DNA of 64,000 nucleotides from GWE2-40-63 sp050251815 (GCA_050251815.1 JBFWMB010000014.1:1-64000); one strand, 5' to 3'; shown: positions 51,768 to 61,020, counted from the first letter of the stretch. Numbers and translations: made by a program. Notes: generated from the sequence alone by a model not told the origin.

Positions 51768-53081
51768 ATGAGTACACAATTTAAACGCGACCTGCTTGTT
51801 TTTTTTCTGCTGTTTGGTCTCCTGACCCTGCCTTTTTGGTTTTTCGATATCGATATTGCCTGGCAAAAACCTTATTATACCACCGCTAAAGGTTGGTTTA
51901 TGGGGGATTGGCCTTTCTGGCACTTTATTTACAAGTACGGAATCTTTGTGGGTTACCTTTTGGCCTTTGCAGCCCTTGTAGTGGTAAGTCTTTCGTATTG
52001 GAAAAAGGCTCTGGTAGTCTGGCGTAAGGCCGCGTTGTTTATGTTGCTGATAGTAATTGTGGGGCCGGGCATTCTAGTAAACGGAACATTTAAAGATCAT
52101 TGGGGCCGTCCACGTCCGCGCGAGATAGTTCAATTCGACGGGGTAGAGCAATACCATAAGGTATGGGTTAAAGGCGACACCGGGGGAAAGTCGTTCCCCT
52201 GCGGACATGCATCCATGGGATTTTTTATGTCAATTCCCTTTTTATTTCTTCGGAAAAGATACCGCAGCTGGGCCTGGACTTTTTTTATTTTTGGAACCCT
52301 CTATGGTTTGCTCATTGGTTATGCCCGGATGATTGCCGGCGGACACTTTGCCAGCGATGTATTGTGGGCCGCCGGAATGGTTTGGCTGCCGGCCATTCTT
52401 TTTTATCACCTGTTAAAGATAAACGAACCGCTTAAAGTCGAAGATTTTGATACGACCAAACAAAAACGAAAAGGAAAAATAGTTTCGCTGGCTTTGGGCC
52501 TGTTTTTGCCCATATTAACCGTAGGACTTTTACTGGCAACACCCTATATTTCGAAAAAACAGTTCTCAAGGACTCGAACCGAATTGCAAAATCTGGCACC
52601 CGTCTTACTTAAAACCTCCTTCGACGAAGGAACGGTTACCCTTTCGTTCGATACCCTGTTTGCCGTGAATTATGCCGTAAATGGTTTTGGTTTTCCGAAC
52701 AGTAAAATTGGGTTAAACTGGGAGGCAGGAGACACCAGTCACTTTTGGCTGGCAAAAACCGGTTGGTTTACCGAAGTACGCAATCAAATAAACCTGGTGA
52801 TGCCTCAAAATACAGCCTGGCAAAACCAACTCTTTTTAAAGGAGGGTAAAATTTATATGGACATTCCGGCCGATACGCTGTCTGCCAACCTTTCAATAAA
52901 CCTAAAAAAAGGAGAAGTTTACCTTCGTGTTACTTCCGGGGCCAAACTGCATCTGGAACACAAGGTACCCGAGTGGGAGAACCATACCCAAAAGCAGCAA
53001 GCCTTTGAGGAGGAATACCCCATGAGAATAACTATTGAAATTGGTGAAGGTAAACTGGTGACGGAAGAGCTAAACCAATAA
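51768..53081 (+). CDS. PAP2-family membrane phosphatase with C-terminal soluble domain
   Basis: 437 residues. About six transmembrane segments in the first 260 residues carry the three PAP2 motifs: KDHWGRPRP (K-x6-RP), FPCGHASM (the PSGH motif with C for S) and RMIAGGHFASD (R-x5-H-x3-D). These act on lipid phosphates such as undecaprenyl pyrophosphate or lipid A. Beyond residue 265 a beta-rich domain of about 170 residues (KTSFDEGTVTLSFDTLF, SANLSINLKKGEVYL) probably lies in the periplasm. Its role is unclear; it makes the protein about twice the size of simple PAP2 enzymes. Confidence 0.86.
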   Translation: MSTQFKRDLLVFFLLFGLLTLPFWFFDIDIAWQKPYYTTAKGWFMGDWPFWHFIYKYGIFVGYLLAFAALVVVSLSYWKKALVVWRKAALFMLLIVIVGPGILVNGTFKDHWGRPRPREIVQFDGVEQYHKVWVKGDTGGKSFPCGHASMGFFMSIPFLFLRKRYRSWAWTFFIFGTLYGLLIGYARMIAGGHFASDVLWAAGMVWLPAILFYHLLKINEPLKVEDFDTTKQKRKGKIVSLALGLFLPILTVGLLLATPYISKKQFSRTRTELQNLAPVLLKTSFDEGTVTLSFDTLFAVNYAVNGFGFPNSKIGLNWEAGDTSHFWLAKTGWFTEVRNQINLVMPQNTAWQNQLFLKEGKIYMDIPADTLSANLSINLKKGEVYLRVTSGAKLHLEHKVPEWENHTQKQQAFEEEYPMRITIEIGEGKLVTEELNQ

Positions 53082-53197
53082 TAACCTAATAAACACAGCA
53101 GCTTTCGGTAAAGTGAATAAAAAGCAGTAGATTCCAGGTGGGCTTAATTCCGATTTGCAATCCCTTGGCTGCGTTTTCTATTCACAAATCTTTACCT

Positions 53198-53205
53198 TAT
53201 TTTTG
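53198..53205 (+). promoter_or_regulatory. Candidate -7 element for hisS
   Basis: TATTTTTG matches TAnnTTTG exactly, 25 bases before the ATG at 53231. Confidence 0.6.
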
Positions 53206-53230
53206 CCACGCATAAATCAAATAGAAAAAT

Positions 53231-54607
53231 ATGGCTCAAAAACCATCAATACCTAAAGGAACCCGCGACTTTGGACCAGCTGAAATGGTAAAGCGCAACT
53301 ATATTTTCGACACCATTAAAAGTGTATTTAAGCTGTATGGCTACCAACCCATTGAGACTCCGGCCATGGAGAACCTTTCTACCTTGTTGGGAAAATATGG
53401 TGAAGAGGGCGATAAACTCTTATTCAAGATACTGAACTCTGGCGATTTTTTGTCGAAGGCCGATGATACCCTCTTACACGATAAAGATTCAGCAAAAATA
53501 ACTTCTCAGATTTCGGAAAAAGGCCTGCGTTACGATTTAACCGTGCCCTTTGCCCGTTTTGTGGTGCAACACCGCAACGAGTTGCAGTTTCCGTTTAAGC
53601 GATACCAAATTCAACCGGTTTGGCGTGCCGATCGCCCGCAAAAAGGCCGTTACCGTGAGTTTTATCAGTGCGATGTCGATGTAATCGGGAGCAATTCGTT
53701 GCTGAACGAGGTAGAACTGATTCAGATTGTGAACGAAGTTTTTAGCCGCCTGAAGATTAATGTGCTGGTAAAAATCAACAACCGTAAGATTCTTTCCGGA
53801 ATAGCTGAAGTAATTGGTCAACCCGATAAAATTATCGATATCACCGTAGCCATTGATAAGATTGATAAAATTGGAATTGAAAATGTGAATGCCGAACTGG
53901 CTGAAAAAGGTTTACCCCAACAAGCCATCGAAGGTTTGCAACCCATCCTGAATTTAAAAGGTTCCAATACCGAAAAGCTGGAGCAGATTAAAAAGGTGCT
54001 GGCCACTTCTGAAATCGGACGGAAAGGAATTGAAGAAATGGAAACCATCTTTAACTGGCTAGAGCCACTGGGTGTTGAAACCGGGGTTGAACTTGATCTG
54101 ACCCTGGCCCGCGGATTAAATTACTACACCGGGGCTATTTTTGAGGTTAAAGCCCTCGACGTGGAGATGGGTTCCATTACCGGTGGTGGGCGTTACGACG
54201 ATTTGACCGGTATCTTTGGTTTGCCCGATGTGTCGGGCGTGGGAATTTCGTTTGGTGCCGATCGTATTTACGACGTAATGGAGCAACTCGATAGCTATCC
54301 CAAAGAAGCCGACACCACAACCCAGGTGTTTTTTGTAAACTTTGGTGAAGCAGAACAAGCCTGGTGTTTACCCTTAATTCAGCAGTTACGTAACGCAGGA
54401 ATCAGTGCTGAGATCTACCCCGAAGCAGCAAAAATGAAGAAACAAATGACCTATGCCAACAGCCGTAACATTCCTTTTGTGGCCATGGTGGGCGAAGAAG
54501 AAATGAACGCCGGGCGCATCACCTTAAAAGACATGGAAAAAGGAAGCCAGGAAACCCTGAGCCGGGATGAATTGGTGAAACGGATGAAGGAAATCTGTTT
54601 TTCCTGA
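53231..54607 (+). CDS. hisS: Histidyl-tRNA synthetase
   Basis: 458 residues. The N-terminal KPSIPKGTRDFGPAEM is the class II HisRS opening, followed by motif 2 (YQIQPVWRADRPQKGRYREF), the histidine-binding LARGLNYYTGAIFEV, and motif 3 (DVSGVGISFGADRI). The C-terminal anticodon-binding domain (about 365-458) is present. It charges tRNA-His. The size is slightly above the E. coli enzyme. A terminator separates it from hutH, so the two histidine-related genes are neighbours but not clearly co-transcribed. Confidence 0.97.
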   Translation: MAQKPSIPKGTRDFGPAEMVKRNYIFDTIKSVFKLYGYQPIETPAMENLSTLLGKYGEEGDKLLFKILNSGDFLSKADDTLLHDKDSAKITSQISEKGLRYDLTVPFARFVVQHRNELQFPFKRYQIQPVWRADRPQKGRYREFYQCDVDVIGSNSLLNEVELIQIVNEVFSRLKINVLVKINNRKILSGIAEVIGQPDKIIDITVAIDKIDKIGIENVNAELAEKGLPQQAIEGLQPILNLKGSNTEKLEQIKKVLATSEIGRKGIEEMETIFNWLEPLGVETGVELDLTLARGLNYYTGAIFEVKALDVEMGSITGGGRYDDLTGIFGLPDVSGVGISFGADRIYDVMEQLDSYPKEADTTTQVFFVNFGEAEQAWCLPLIQQLRNAGISAEIYPEAAKMKKQMTYANSRNIPFVAMVGEEEMNAGRITLKDMEKGSQETLSRDELVKRMKEICFS

Positions 54608-54635
54608 TAAAATAGGGCAAACTGCTTTAAATCAT

Positions 54636-54676
54636 AAGGGATTTTCTTTTAAAGTGAATCCCTTTTGTTTCTTTTG
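54636..54676 (+). terminator. Rho-independent terminator of hisS
   Basis: AAGGGATT (54636-54643) pairs with AATCCCTT (54657-54664) and is followed by TTGTTTCTTTT. Confidence 0.75.
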
Positions 54677-54705
54677 CATCATGTTTAATTTATAGAAACT
54701 TAGCT

Positions 54706-56208
54706 ATGACTAAAGTGCATTATATCACTCCCGATTATTTAACCTTTGAGCGCATCGAAGAAATTATTGAAGGAGCTTTTCAACTGGAACTTTCAGAAAA
54801 AGCGACTCAGGCCATTGTGCATTGTCGTGAATTCCTGGATAAAAAAGTAGCTACGCATCCTGAACCCATTTATGGTATTAATACCGGGTTTGGATCGCTG
54901 TGTAACAAAAGTATTTCGAACAATGAGTTAGGCCAGTTGCAAAAAAATCTGGTCATGTCCCATGCCTGCGGAACAGGCGATTTGGTTCGCCCCGAAATAG
55001 TTAAGCTAATGCTTTTATTAAAGGCTCATGCCTTGTCGATGGGTAAAAGCGGGGTTCAATTGCAGACGGTACAGCGCATTATTGATATGTACAACCACGA
55101 GGTGCTTCCCGTAGTTTTTGAACTGGGTTCTTTAGGCGCCTCTGGCGATTTAGCCCCATTGGCTAACCTGTTTTTACCCTTAATCGGGATGGGCGAAGTT
55201 TATTATCGGGGAGAACGCTTGCCTGCGGACCGGGTATTGGAACAATTGGGATGGGAGCCTATCGAATTGCAATCGAAAGAAGGTTTGGCCTTGCTCAACG
55301 GTACGCAGTTTATGAGTGCCCATGCCGTTTATTCCCTGTTAAAAGCCTTCCGGTTGATAAAGTTTGCCGATATCATTGGGGCCACCTCGCTCGAAGCTTT
55401 CGACGGACGTCTGGAACCCTTTAACGATTTGCTGCACCAGATTCGTCCGCACAGCGGGCAGATTGAAACGGCAAAAAATATACGTAATTTGTTGGCCGGA
55501 AGTCAGATTATGGCACAGCCCAAGAAACACGTACAGGATCCTTATTCCTTCCGTTGCATTCCTCAGGTGCACGGGGCAACCAAAGATTCCGTAAAATATA
55601 TTGCGCAGGTAGTAGAAACCGAAATTAATTCGGTTACCGATAATCCCACAGTTTTTCCCGATGAGGATCTGGTGCTTTCTGGAGGAAACTTTCACGGTCA
55701 GCCTTTGGCACTTAATCTCGATTACCTGGCTATTGCCATGGCTGAATTGGGAAATATATCGGAACGCCGTACGGCTCAATTGATATTGGGGTTACGTGGT
55801 TTGCCCGAGTTTTTGGTGGCCAACCCCGGCTTAAATTCAGGTTTTATGATTCCCCAATATGCAGCGGCAGGCATTGTGAGCCAAAACAAACAATTATGTA
55901 CACCCGCCAGTGTCGATTCCATTGTCTCGAGCAACGGCCAGGAAGATCACGTAAGTATGGGAGCTAATGCAGCAACCAAAGCCTTGCGAGTGGTTGAAAA
56001 TGTAGAGCGTATTTTGGCTATTGAACTGATGAATGCTGCTCAGGCGCTAGATTTACGTAAACCCTTACGGCCATCGCCCTATATCGACGATTTTGTAAGT
56101 CAGTTCCGCTTATCGGTTGAATTTATAAATAACGATAAGGTGATGTATCAGGAAATGGAACTGGCAGTTGGTTTTTTGCAAAAAGGAAAATTCGGACATT
56201 TTGAATAA
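54706..56208 (+). CDS. hutH: Histidine ammonia-lyase
   Basis: 500 residues. The MIO prosthetic group forms from Ala145-Ser146-Gly147 (GSLGASGDLAPL). Tyr56 (IYGINTGFG) is the expected catalytic tyrosine. Ser85-His86 in NLVMSHACG is the pattern of histidine lyases; tyrosine lyases have a His-Leu pair shifted by one. The enzyme converts histidine to urocanate and ammonia. No hutU, hutI or hutG gene is nearby, so the rest of the pathway, if present, is encoded elsewhere. A near-consensus -7 motif precedes the start. Confidence 0.95.
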   Translation: MTKVHYITPDYLTFERIEEIIEGAFQLELSEKATQAIVHCREFLDKKVATHPEPIYGINTGFGSLCNKSISNNELGQLQKNLVMSHACGTGDLVRPEIVKLMLLLKAHALSMGKSGVQLQTVQRIIDMYNHEVLPVVFELGSLGASGDLAPLANLFLPLIGMGEVYYRGERLPADRVLEQLGWEPIELQSKEGLALLNGTQFMSAHAVYSLLKAFRLIKFADIIGATSLEAFDGRLEPFNDLLHQIRPHSGQIETAKNIRNLLAGSQIMAQPKKHVQDPYSFRCIPQVHGATKDSVKYIAQVVETEINSVTDNPTVFPDEDLVLSGGNFHGQPLALNLDYLAIAMAELGNISERRTAQLILGLRGLPEFLVANPGLNSGFMIPQYAAAGIVSQNKQLCTPASVDSIVSSNGQEDHVSMGANAATKALRVVENVERILAIELMNAAQALDLRKPLRPSPYIDDFVSQFRLSVEFINNDKVMYQEMELAVGFLQKGKFGHFE

Positions 56209-56226
56209 GAAATAACTCTATTATAG

Positions 56227-56256
56227 AAAAGCCACTTACTTAGGTGGCTTTTTTTA
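56227..56256 (+). terminator. Rho-independent terminator of hutH
   Basis: AAGCCAC (56229-56235) pairs with GTGGCTT (56244-56250) and runs into TTTTTTATTT. Confidence 0.8.
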
Positions 56257-56297
56257 TTTCTAAAAACCTTACCTTGGGTGAAATTGTTTAAGGGAAT

Positions 56298-57218
56298 ATG
56301 AAAGAACAAACCACCGTATTGATTGCCGGAGCAACCGGTTTTGTGGGCAAGGCCCTGGTTACTCATTTGCTTGAGTTAGGGTATAAAATTAATGTATTGA
56401 CCCGAAATCCGGATAAAGCCCGTTTACTTTTTCCCGAATCGGTGGGTGTAATAAAATGGCCCGATGGAAACAGTAAACTACTTCTGTCAAATTGTAAACG
56501 TTGCGATGCCATAATCAATTTGTCGGGAGCAAATATTGGCACACACCGCTGGACTCTAAAGTATAAAAAGGAAATTTTAAGAAGCAGGACAGAATCAATA
56601 ATTCAACTGGAAGAAATTGCAAAAAATTTACCTGATATGCCCGGAGTGTGGATACAAGCCACAGCAGTGGGTTTCTATGGTGCAGATACCAATGGTTTTG
56701 TTAATGAGCAAGGTCCCAAAGGCAACGGCTTTTTAGCTGATGTTGTTGAACAAACCGAACAGCAATTACAAGGGGTTAAGCTCGATGGAATACGCAAGGT
56801 AGTTTTGCGTTTGGGTATTGTAATTTCGCCAGAAGGTGGATTTCTGGCCCAGATGAAGCAGGCTTTTAATCTGGGATTAGGCGTTTATCCAGGCGATGGG
56901 CTGCAATACATTTCGTGGATCCACCTCGACGATTTGGTAGGAATAATTAGCGAAAGTATAAAAAACCGGAATTATTTGGAGGTTGTTAATGCAGTTTCAC
57001 CCAATCCCATTTCCTTTAAAGATTTTTCACGATGGCTAATTAAAAGAACCCGGGCACTTGTGGTTTTTCCGATACCAGCATTTGTTTTCAGAATATTTTT
57101 GGGTGCTGAAAAAACAAGCGAAATGCTGTTGGCCAACCAACGCGTAGTGCCCGAAAAACTAAAACAATTGAATTTTACTTTCCGTTTCAACTCTTTTAGT
57201 GAAATGGAAATGCTATAA
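56298..57218 (+). CDS. TIGR01777-family NAD(P)-binding epimerase-like protein
   Basis: 306 residues. The Rossmann motif is GATGFVGKALVTHLL near residue 11, followed by NLSGANI, RSRTESIIQL and FYGADTNGFVNEQ, the pattern of TIGR01777/YfcH-type extended SDR proteins. The end carries the family C-terminal domain (VVFPIPAFVFRIFLGAEKTSEMLLANQRVVPEKL), diagnostic for the group. The reaction of these proteins is unknown. The gene ends 13 bases before the stop of the opposing lipoprotein gene and follows the hutH terminator. Confidence 0.9.
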   Translation: MKEQTTVLIAGATGFVGKALVTHLLELGYKINVLTRNPDKARLLFPESVGVIKWPDGNSKLLLSNCKRCDAIINLSGANIGTHRWTLKYKKEILRSRTESIIQLEEIAKNLPDMPGVWIQATAVGFYGADTNGFVNEQGPKGNGFLADVVEQTEQQLQGVKLDGIRKVVLRLGIVISPEGGFLAQMKQAFNLGLGVYPGDGLQYISWIHLDDLVGIISESIKNRNYLEVVNAVSPNPISFKDFSRWLIKRTRALVVFPIPAFVFRIFLGAEKTSEMLLANQRVVPEKLKQLNFTFRFNSFSEMEML

Positions 57219-57231
57219 CAGGCAAATCCAA

Positions 57232-57753
57232 CTAAGGAAAGTATTTATTCATTAAGGTATTGTCGATATGGTCGGTCTGCATATGGCAACTGATGCAGGC
57301 CGAGCCTTTGGCAGAAGAAGGTGCCTGAACAGTTTTGTCGGCATTAATATAACCCCACACCCAGCCGTTTTTATCGGCAAATTCATGGTCACTTTGTTTG
57401 TACAAAATGGCATAGCGGTTTATAGTCGATTCATTGCTCCACAATTCTTTTACAATAAGCGAACCTTCGTTAAACACAGTTTGCGCCTTAACTTTTCCGG
57501 TAGCATCAAGATGAGTGGAGGCGATGGAATTATAGCGGGTTCTTAAAAAAGCTTCGGTATGGCCGCTGGCTGCGCTGCGATTCAGCAAAATATCGGAGTT
57601 CTGATACCAGGTAACTCCTTCGGTTTCGGTGGCCATGTTATAAAGTTCCAAATCGGTGCCACTTATGGGATCTTCTTTTTTGCACGAAACATGCATTAAA
57701 ACAATTACTATCAAAAGTGCTGCTCCAAACGAATAAATAAGCTGTTTTTGCAT
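57232..57753 (-). CDS. P460-like cytochrome lipoprotein with C-terminal CxxCH
   Basis: 173 residues. The signal peptide ends MHVSC, a lipobox, so the protein is envelope-anchored. The core (GVTWYQNSDILLNRSAASGH, KELWSNESTINRYAILYKQ, KNGWVWGYIN) resembles cytochrome P460-type beta proteins, and a single c-type heme site CISCH lies near residue 155, about 20 residues before the end. P460 proteins oxidise hydroxylamine or act in nitrogen detoxification, but the special Lys cross-link cannot be judged here. Alone on its strand, 87 bases from the divergent... the MarR gene lies upstream on the same strand, and co-expression is possible. Confidence 0.75.
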   Translation of the reverse strand: MQKQLIYSFGAALLIVIVLMHVSCKKEDPISGTDLELYNMATETEGVTWYQNSDILLNRSAASGHTEAFLRTRYNSIASTHLDATGKVKAQTVFNEGSLIVKELWSNESTINRYAILYKQSDHEFADKNGWVWGYINADKTVQAPSSAKGSACISCHMQTDHIDNTLMNKYFP

Positions 57754-57840
57754 AAGGCTACATTTTTGGGTTTAATAAATCAGTTGGATATGAAACAGTT
57801 GGATGTTAAAAAGGTTCAATGCAGCAAGTAATACAGCTGC

Positions 57841-58503
57841 TTATTCACCAAGGTGTTTGTTTTTAATAGCACTTAATGCCAGTTTCCGATCGTTTTCAAA
57901 GATGTCTTTATGGAAGGCATCAAGTTTGCTAAGGAGTTCAACCAGTGTGTGTTTTTCATTATTATTTAAGTTTCCGGTAACAATTTCAGAAGCCAGGTGC
58001 ATTTCTTTAAAAACTTCTACCATTAGTTTTTGTCCTTTGGGAGTAATGCTGACACTTTTTGAACGCTTATCATTTGGATTTTCTTCTTCCTTAATCAATT
58101 CATTAGAAAGCAGTCGTTTAATAATGTCTGCTCCTGAGGTTACCGAATCGAGTAGGTTATAATGTATTAGTTCACTTTTGGTCATTTGCTCATGAAACAT
58201 AAGCGTAGCCATAAAACTGTAGTCGTCCATTCCGCTAAGGATAGTATTTGATAGTATTTTCTTACTGTAAACACGGGCGTATTTTCCCATTCGGCCAATT
58301 AAAATACTTATTAAGGCATTTACAGGTTGGCGATAAATGGGTTCGCTGCTTTTTAATGGTTCAATAGCGGCATTGGAACTGCTTGGTTTGGTTTCGTTGG
58401 CCAGCCACTGGGCAAAAGCATTGATGTCTTTATGGTTTTGGCCTTGAATGGATTCAAATTTTTCCAAATGCTGTATTAGTTCATTGAGCAGTTGGTATTT
58501 CAT
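57841..58503 (-). CDS. MarR-family transcriptional regulator
   Basis: 220 residues. The winged-helix part lies near 100-185: YSFMATLMFHEQMTKSELIH, SGADIIKRLLSNELIKEEEN (recognition helix and turn) and the wing NPNDKRSKSVSITPKGQKLM. The N-terminal 95 residues are longer than in typical MarR proteins and may hold a ligand or dimer region. Its start lies next to a perfect 16-bp palindrome and an exact -7 motif, and a TonB receptor is transcribed away from it. It is a good candidate repressor of itself and the receptor. Confidence 0.88.
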   Translation of the reverse strand: MKYQLLNELIQHLEKFESIQGQNHKDINAFAQWLANETKPSSSNAAIEPLKSSEPIYRQPVNALISILIGRMGKYARVYSKKILSNTILSGMDDYSFMATLMFHEQMTKSELIHYNLLDSVTSGADIIKRLLSNELIKEEENPNDKRSKSVSITPKGQKLMVEVFKEMHLASEIVTGNLNNNEKHTLVELLSKLDAFHKDIFENDRKLALSAIKNKHLGE

Positions 58504-58513
58504 ACATTAGTGA

Positions 58514-58529
58514 ATTACGAATTCGTAAT
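58514..58529. promoter_or_regulatory. Perfect 16-bp palindrome, probable MarR operator
   Basis: ATTACGAATTCGTAAT equals its own reverse complement. It lies 11 bases upstream of the MarR start codon and just downstream of that gene's probable transcription start, a standard position for self-repression. Confidence 0.65.
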
Positions 58530-58550
58530 AAAATTTTGCATTTATTGAAA

Positions 58551-58558
58551 CAAAAGTA
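58551..58558 (-). promoter_or_regulatory. Candidate -7 element for marR-type gene
   Basis: Minus-strand TACTTTTG fits TAnnTTTG exactly, 48 bases before the ATG at 58503, with the palindrome downstream of the likely start point. Confidence 0.55.
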
Positions 58559-58579
58559 GTGAATAAATGTTTTTATGCA

Positions 58580-58592
58580 ACGAAAACGTAAT
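58580..58592. promoter_or_regulatory. Degenerate second operator-like site
   Basis: ACGAAAACGTAAT matches ACGAATTCGTAAT inside the palindrome at 11 of 13 positions. It abuts the -7 motif of the TonB receptor, placed where a repressor would block RNA polymerase. Confidence 0.5.
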
Positions 58593-58599
58593 ACATTTG
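58592..58599 (+). promoter_or_regulatory. Candidate -7 element for the second TonB receptor
   Basis: TACATTTG matches TAnnTTTG exactly, 22 bases before the chosen ATG at 58621. Its position argues against the upstream start at 58567. Confidence 0.55.
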
Positions 58600-58620
58600 A
58601 AGATTCAATGCAAGGAAATT

Positions 58621-61020
58621 ATGAAGATAAAATTATTAATAGCAACTTTTTTATTGCTGGCTTTTAGTAGCTTTTCGCAAAACGGAACACTTGAAGGCGT
58701 GGTAAAGAATCCGATAAATAACCAGGGGGTACCCTTTGCTAATGTGATAATATATGGAACTACCATAGGTTCTGTTACTGATTTGGATGGCAAATTTCGC
58801 TTAACCGGCATCGAAGCAGGTTTTGTCAAAGTTCAGGTTTCGTCTATCGGGTACGAAACAATAGTTTCGACTGAGATTTTGGTTACCAATGCCAAAACGG
58901 CTTTTATCGAGATTGAAATGAACGAATCGTCCACACAAATCGAAGAAATTAACGTGAAGGCTTCACCATTTGTCAGACGGGAGGAGAGCCCGCTTTCGAT
59001 GCGTAGTATTGGCATTGGCGAGATAGAAAAAAATCCGGGGGGTAACCGCGATATCAGCCGGGTGGTTCAGTCTTTGCCTGGAGTTGCTGGCTCGGTATCG
59101 TACCGTAACGATTTAATTGTAAGGGGTGGGGGTCCCAGCGAAAACCGTTTCTATCTTGACGATGTGGAGATTCCCAACCTGAACCATTTTGCCACACAAG
59201 GTGCGTCGGGTGGACCAATCGGTATTATTAATGTCGATTTTGTGCGCTCAGTTGATTTTTACAGTGGTGCTTTCCCTGCCAATCGGGGAAATGCGCTTAG
59301 CTCAGTGCTCGAATTCAAACAGGTAGATGGCAATAAAGAAAAGATGAAATTCAGGGCAACCGTTGGTGCATCAGACCTTGCCTTAACCATGGATGGGCCA
59401 ATTAATGATAAAACCAGTCTGGTTTTCTCGGCCCGCCGCTCGTATTTGCAATTTTTGTTTGCCGGGCTGGGTTTACCCTTTTTGCCAACCTACAACGATG
59501 TGCAATTCAAGCTTAAAACCCGCATCGACGAGAAAAATGAAATAACTCTAATTGGTTTGGGAGCTATCGATCAGTTTGAATTGAATTTAAATGCCGACGA
59601 AACCGAGGAACAACGGTATATTGTGGGTTATTTGCCGGTTTTTGAGCAATGGAACTATACAGTTGGGGGCGTTTACAAGCATTATCGGGCACATGGCTAC
59701 CAAACCCTGGTATTAAGCAGGAATCACCTGAACAATACTTCGTACAAGTACATTGGCAATATTGAAGTAGATTCGTTAAAAATACTGGATTACAATTCTG
59801 ACGAAATTGAAACGAAACTTAGGTACGAGCATACCTGGCGAACTGAGAATAAAACAAAGATTAATATTGGTGCAGGCATGGAATATGCGCAGTATTTTAA
59901 TGAAACGTTTCAAATGCGGTTTTTAAATGCCGGTTCTACTGCCATAAATTATGAATCGGATTTGGATTTAGTCAAATGGAGTACTTTTGGGCAGGTAAGC
60001 AAAGGTATTCTTGATGGCCGACTTACCGTTTCGTTAGGATTACGAGCCGATGCCAATAATTATTCGTCCGAAATGTCGAATCTTTTCAAACGGCTAAGTC
60101 CGCGCTTGTCATTGAGTTACCCTTTTGCCGAAAAATGGGCATTAAACTTTAATACCGGACGGTTTTATCAGCTTCCGGCCTATACCACACTGGGCTATGG
60201 CGCACAAAATGGTGTTTTAATCAATAAAGCCAATGGAATAAGTTACCTGCAATCTGATCATTTGGTTGGAGGTGTGGAGTATTTACCTAACGAGCAATCA
60301 AAGATAACTTTGGAAGGGTTTTATAAAAAGTATAACAACTACCCATTTTCAGTAAACGATTCCATTGCACTGGCCAGCAAAGGAGGCGATTATGGAACCT
60401 TTGGCGACGAGGAGGTGGTTCCAACGGGCGTTGGCCGTGCCCTGGGGGCAGAATTGTATATGCGTTATACCAATCTTTTTGGATTCAACACCATTCTGTC
60501 TTATACGTTTGTACGCAGCGAGTTTAAAGATGCTTATGGAGCGTATATTCCAACAGCCTGGGATAACAAGCATTTGTTTAATATTACCGCAACCCGCAGT
60601 TTCAAAAACCATTGGGATTTTGGTTTTAAGTTTCGTTTTGCAGGAGGTGCTCCGTATACACCTTACGATGTTGAAAAAAGTTCTTATGTACTTGCTTGGG
60701 ATGCACGCCTACAGGCTTATCCCGATTATTCCCGTTTCAATCAGAAACGTTTGAATGCATTTACCCAGTTAGATGTTCGTGTCGATAAAAGTTATTTCTT
60801 CGATAAATGGTCGTTGATGGTTTATGTGGATATTCAGAATTTACTAAATGCAAAAGTAGATACACCCGATATTTTAACGGTGGACACAAATCCCGACGGG
60901 ACAAAAATTATTGTAAATCCGGATGCGCCTATTGAGGAACAAAAGTACCAAATGCGCTATATTGTTACCGATGGTAGTGGTACGTTGGTTCCTTCGGTTG
61001 GAATTATGATTGAATTTTAA
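58621..61020 (+). CDS. TonB-dependent receptor, CarboxypepD_reg-like N-terminus
   Basis: The frame opens at 58567, but the ATG at 58621 gives a proper signal peptide (MKIKLLIATFLLLAFSSFSQ), lies downstream of the promoter motif and yields 799 residues. Domains in order: CarboxypepD_reg-like (about 22-100; GVPFANVIIYGTTIGSVTDL), plug (about 115-230; DLIVRGGGPSENRFYLDDVE) and barrel ending SVGIMIEF. The plug has the N-P-G-G-N-R-D-I-S-R-V-V-Q-S-L-P-G pattern of the group found with MarR or sensor partners. No SusD or lipoprotein partner follows. The ligand is not evident. Both neighbours are regulators: MarR upstream, a propeller sensor kinase downstream. Confidence 0.9.
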   Translation: MKIKLLIATFLLLAFSSFSQNGTLEGVVKNPINNQGVPFANVIIYGTTIGSVTDLDGKFRLTGIEAGFVKVQVSSIGYETIVSTEILVTNAKTAFIEIEMNESSTQIEEINVKASPFVRREESPLSMRSIGIGEIEKNPGGNRDISRVVQSLPGVAGSVSYRNDLIVRGGGPSENRFYLDDVEIPNLNHFATQGASGGPIGIINVDFVRSVDFYSGAFPANRGNALSSVLEFKQVDGNKEKMKFRATVGASDLALTMDGPINDKTSLVFSARRSYLQFLFAGLGLPFLPTYNDVQFKLKTRIDEKNEITLIGLGAIDQFELNLNADETEEQRYIVGYLPVFEQWNYTVGGVYKHYRAHGYQTLVLSRNHLNNTSYKYIGNIEVDSLKILDYNSDEIETKLRYEHTWRTENKTKINIGAGMEYAQYFNETFQMRFLNAGSTAINYESDLDLVKWSTFGQVSKGILDGRLTVSLGLRADANNYSSEMSNLFKRLSPRLSLSYPFAEKWALNFNTGRFYQLPAYTTLGYGAQNGVLINKANGISYLQSDHLVGGVEYLPNEQSKITLEGFYKKYNNYPFSVNDSIALASKGGDYGTFGDEEVVPTGVGRALGAELYMRYTNLFGFNTILSYTFVRSEFKDAYGAYIPTAWDNKHLFNITATRSFKNHWDFGFKFRFAGGAPYTPYDVEKSSYVLAWDARLQAYPDYSRFNQKRLNAFTQLDVRVDKSYFFDKWSLMVYVDIQNLLNAKVDTPDILTVDTNPDGTKIIVNPDAPIEEQKYQMRYIVTDGSGTLVPSVGIMIEF

